Translations under genes and position numbers: made by a program
Notes under the pieces: generated by a model
What the model was told of the DNA's origin: nothing
Databases searched by the model: none
What the model saw: the letters and a program-made list of their open reading frames with translations, nothing else
Origin: Desulfamplus sp.
Lineage (GTDB): Bacteria > Desulfobacterota > Desulfobacteria > Desulfobacterales > Desulfobacteraceae
Direction of reading: 5' to 3'
NCBI GenBank assembly: GCA_015231395.1
Contig: JADGBP010000094.1
Coordinates: forward strand, 1 to 7,981
DNA length: 7,981 nucleotides
Shown: positions 5,645 through 7,981 of the stretch, one piece after another
Layout: each line of letters begins with the position of its first letter
How positions within the stretch are numbered: position 1 is the stretch's first letter

Positions 5645-5740
5645 CTCTTTACCACAAAATAGATCTTTGCCAGAACATAATCAGCTTCGCTGAAATTATT
5701 GCGGGATTGAAATTCCTGAATAATAAAATAGCTCTTTGCC
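5636..5740 (+). repeat. 18-bp repeat, three copies, straddling the cyclase stop
   Basis: Copies at 5636-5653, 5654-5671 and 5723-5740 share A-C/T-AAAATAG-A/C-TCTTT-A/G-CC. The first two are directly adjacent. The TAG in the first copy is the stop codon of the cyclase, so the repeat includes the last coding residues and the 3' untranslated region. The rest of 5645-5793 carries no gene. Confidence 0.7.
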
Positions 5741-5793
5741 ATAAAAATGTTTTTTTGATTTTCATTGTTCGGGGAAATCGGATTGGAGTCTGA

Positions 5794-7521
5794 CTATTTT
5801 TTATTCTCTTTCCTACTCTTTTTAATAGCTGTAGCAGTAAGATTTTTTAATCTCTGCATCAACTGTTTTACATGATCTGAAAAAAGAGGTGTCCGGCTGC
5901 TGTGCCAATCAACATAGATTAATCCAATTTTTTTCTGTTCAACAACAATTGGATATAGGGCAAATGCTCCTGCAAAATTTCCTTTTATATACCAATCAGG
6001 TATTCTGCTGTTAAAAGCCTTGTCGTTTATATTTTGAACCACGATGTCCAATCCTGTACTCAAAGATTTATTGAATGTGTCATTGCTGTCTGAAACTGCA
6101 AATTTAAAATTCTTGCTAAACTGATCAGAGTCATCTCCTAAAACAAGCCTTACTGCCATAATCCCTGTTTTCCTGTTCATTATACAGATTGAAATTTTGG
6201 AAAAAAAGAAACCTTTATATATGGTTGTAATAATAAGATGAAGTATCTCACTCAGCTTAAAACTGGTAGTCAGAGCATCCTCAATTTTTTTAATATTGCT
6301 TTCTATCCAGGCAGTATTTTCCTCTGAACCTCTTCTTAGTCCTTCAAGATGAATATCAGGAGTAATGCGTGCTATATCCCAAAGTTTTTTTGCAGATTCA
6401 AGTTTCAAATCTGACGACTGTTCATCCGATGTGCGGTCAAATCTGCTATTTTTAAGCGTAATCCTCAAAATTCTGGCATGATTTTCCACTTTTTTTATAG
6501 CACTGTTTAAAAGTCCATCTGCACCTGACAGACCTATATTTAAAAAATGACCATAACGACGGATAACATCCTCAAGTTTTTTCTGTCTTAGAAATTCGCT
6601 GATCCGCCAGTCAATACTGGACAACTCGTTTGTAAAAGAGGCAACAAGACGTTTCAACTTTGTGCCACTCAGATTTTCGGGATCAATATCAAACTCCTTA
6701 AATGGTTGGAGGCAATCAACTATACTTTTGGGAAATCCCCATCCCGAGACAATCTTCCGTCCAATATAAGAGAATGAGGCACCTATAATTTTTTTTGCTA
6801 CTATCTCCATTTCAATATTCTTCTGTTCAGAAATCCGACATATTCGCTGATACAACTCAGGTTCGCAAAAAAGAATGATCTGTTCTCCAATATCATACAG
6901 CATTGCCGCGATTTGAAACTCGTCTGGTGCCTTGTATTTTGCACTTTCGGCAATCTCTTTTGCCATCATGCCCCGCATAAGACTTGCAAGAGATTTCTCC
7001 TTGAGCAGCTCGCTTTTGGAAATATCCCTCATGAATTCAAATAATAGAAGAGTGGCTGCGGTCTGCTGAACCTCTTCTGTTCCAAGAATAATCATCGCTT
7101 CCGGAATACTTGAAATGCCACTCGAACTGAACTGTCCATAGTAGCAGGAGTTTACAACAGAAAGAACTTTTGATGAGAGAGCAACATCTTTAAGAATCAC
7201 TGATGCAATATCTTTTGTCGATGCATACTTCAAATTAATGATACGGTTAATCTCTTCAATCTGTGCAGTAAAGGTGTGAAGAAACTGACCGGATTTCATC
7301 CTTTTATCCAGACTTTCCAGTATTTTCGACAGACCTATTTGTTCATGATCGTTTTCAGTCCCGCTACTTTGAACGCTTTTTTTTTCGAGAGTCTGAAAAC
7401 TTGTACTTATAGCGGTCTGATTTTGTTCATCATCATTCAATTCCGGCATGTCTGGAAGCACAAGCAGATCCAGTTCAATTCCAGATCTTGCTTGAATACT
7501 ATCAGTCATTTTATCACCCAT
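5794..7521 (-). CDS. HDOD domain protein with carboxyl-terminal GAF-like domain
   Basis: 575 residues from the chosen start. After a low-complexity acidic leader (to about residue 60) comes an HDOD domain (about 80-280) with typical segments: ASVILKDVALSSKVLSVVNS, then YYGQF and SIPEAMIILG. The catalytic His-Asp pair is degenerate (MLYDIGEQ, Tyr for His), as usual for HDOD, which is regarded as a non-enzymatic signalling module. A helical linker leads to a GAF-like domain (about 420-568) including ISICIMNRKTGIMAVRLVLG and a closing KKIGLIYVDWHS. No DNA-binding or output domain is visible. It is expected to be cytoplasmic; ligand and partners cannot be told. The start at 7521 has GGAGA seven bases upstream. 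An ATG at 7542, immediately after the preceding TAG, would add seven residues. It converges on the cyclase gene, and since GAF domains can bind cyclic nucleotides a functional tie is possible but speculative. Confidence 0.88.
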   Translation of the reverse strand: MGDKMTDSIQARSGIELDLLVLPDMPELNDDEQNQTAISTSFQTLEKKSVQSSGTENDHEQIGLSKILESLDKRMKSGQFLHTFTAQIEEINRIINLKYASTKDIASVILKDVALSSKVLSVVNSCYYGQFSSSGISSIPEAMIILGTEEVQQTAATLLLFEFMRDISKSELLKEKSLASLMRGMMAKEIAESAKYKAPDEFQIAAMLYDIGEQIILFCEPELYQRICRISEQKNIEMEIVAKKIIGASFSYIGRKIVSGWGFPKSIVDCLQPFKEFDIDPENLSGTKLKRLVASFTNELSSIDWRISEFLRQKKLEDVIRRYGHFLNIGLSGADGLLNSAIKKVENHARILRITLKNSRFDRTSDEQSSDLKLESAKKLWDIARITPDIHLEGLRRGSEENTAWIESNIKKIEDALTTSFKLSEILHLIITTIYKGFFFSKISICIMNRKTGIMAVRLVLGDDSDQFSKNFKFAVSDSNDTFNKSLSTGLDIVVQNINDKAFNSRIPDWYIKGNFAGAFALYPIVVEQKKIGLIYVDWHSSRTPLFSDHVKQLMQRLKNLTATAIKKSRKENKK

Positions 7522-7528
7522 TCGGGAT

Positions 7529-7533
7529 TCTCC
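7529..7533 (-). promoter_or_regulatory. Shine-Dalgarno supporting the 7521 start of the HDOD gene
   Basis: Minus-strand GGAGA, seven bases before the ATG at 7521-7519. The ATG at 7542 has only a weak GGTGG directly before it. Confidence 0.5.
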
Positions 7534-7542
7534 ATTAATCAT

Positions 7543-7827
7543 CTACCACCAGGCATTGTTGTGGTGATCCAAAAATTCAATCCCTGCCCAGTCCATCTCC
7601 TTGACTATTTTAAGGTATGGGGAGTGGTTCCGTCTTAGTGTTTCAAGGTTACGGATAGCTTCTCTTGCATCAAAGCCCACATCGGTTCTACGTTTAAGCC
7701 CATCAAGCTCTTCAAGGACAGTCCATGGAATACATGCGAGAATTTTGTTTTCAATCAGGTGATCAATGCAAGATGGATCGTGCACCAGCGTGCTGGTATC
7801 AAGTACAGTTGTTTTTTTTATGGGCAT
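7543..7827 (-). pseudogene. PIN-domain fragment, likely amino-terminal remnant of a PhoH-like protein
   Basis: The 94 residues begin MPIKKTTVLDTSTLVHDPSC and continue with IPWTVLEELDGLKRRTDVG and FDAREAIRNLE. This matches the amino-terminal PIN domain of PhoH-like (PIN plus P-loop ATPase) proteins: first acidic residue in VLDTSTL, second in LEELD. Full-length relatives have a PIN domain of about 140-150 residues and a further ATPase of over 250. Here the frame ends at HHNNAWW, before the later acidic residue of the PIN active site and with no ATPase. None of the other two frames continues the domain. The TAG abuts an ATG of the HDOD gene (TAGATG), as if a deletion had joined the two. It may be cotranscribed with the HDOD gene. 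A short stand-alone PIN-like protein remains possible, but loss of active-site residues argues against nuclease activity. Confidence 0.68.
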
Positions 7828-7909
7828 GCTTTTAAACCTTTGACGTGAAAATACATTTGCTTTTCATGGCCGGGGGTGGCAAAAAACTCTACCATATGCG
7901 TTTAAAGTT

Positions 7910-7929
7910 CCCCGCCGCAAGTGGCGGGG
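7910..7929. repeat. GC-rich hairpin (inverted repeat), REP-like
   Basis: CCCCGCC (7910-7916) and GGCGGGG (7923-7929) form a perfect 7-bp stem around GCAAGT. Its base composition is quite unlike the AT-rich surroundings. It lies upstream of the PIN fragment in a 154-bp stretch (7828-7981) that otherwise shows no gene; an ATG near the right edge opens a frame too short to judge. Flanks AGTTCCCC and GGGGTAT recall the hairpin at 1731-1755. Confidence 0.7.
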
Positions 7930-7981
7930 TATCCTCCAACCATTTATGATTTATTAGAAATGATGAACCCATCTCATGTTA

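Noticed and set aside
5740..5757. Rho-independent terminator after the cyclase at the T7 run
   Set aside because: The seven T residues are preceded only by an A/T-only potential stem with almost no loop; no GC-rich stem is present.
7276..7638. 120-residue plus-strand frame
   Set aside because: It lies antisense to the HDOD gene's start and the PIN fragment; no ribosome site or recognisable domain.

Overview
The window is AT-rich DNA that looks like a chromosomal segment of an anaerobic, sulfate-reducer-like bacterium (Desulfobacterota, probably Desulfobacterales). The clues are a CooT-type nickel protein beside a DUF3842 protein and a four-cysteine Fe-S/DUF3786 protein, a combination I associate with anaerobes, and a CHASE2 adenylate cyclase and HDOD-GAF protein of the kind common in deltaproteobacterial signalling sets. 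The taxonomic call is inference.

Region 1 (1-1687, all minus strand) reads right to left: a flavodoxin-fold NAD(P)H:quinone oxidoreductase-like protein, then after 87 bases a tight trio of DUF3842 protein (TTG start), CooT-like nickel protein with Cys2, and an Fe-S/DUF3786 protein that runs off the left edge. The last three overlap or nearly touch and are probably translationally coupled. The metal-binding motifs suggest a role in Ni/Fe-S enzyme maturation, perhaps CO dehydrogenase/acetyl-CoA synthase, but no such enzyme lies in the window. Region 2 (1688-2051) is a divergent intergenic gap with one GC-rich hairpin and one small palindrome.

Region 3 (2052-5644, plus strand) is the most unusual part. 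An exported DUF4384-like protein is broken by a one-base loss inside a 21-bp tandem repeat that encodes a Ser-rich heptapeptide linker. It is followed by a five-copy 19-bp tandem array, whose last copy supplies the likely ATG of a CHASE2 / three-TM / class III adenylate cyclase / TPR-like protein. The cyclase carries two further repeat expansions: an Asn-Ile-Thr-rich insertion inside the catalytic domain and a 14-unit pentapeptide-like array between the catalytic domain and the TPR-like tail. An 18-bp repeat even straddles its stop codon. All catalytic residues are present. The pair looks like an envelope sensor or partner plus a cAMP-producing receptor, with repeats that could tune expression or structure.

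Region 4 (5794-7827, minus strand) holds an HDOD-GAF signalling protein, convergent with the cyclase. Directly upstream of it is a 94-codon PIN-domain fragment that looks like the amino-terminal remnant of a PhoH-like protein. The right edge (7828-7981) has a second GC-rich hairpin similar in style to the one at 1731-1755, and no complete gene.
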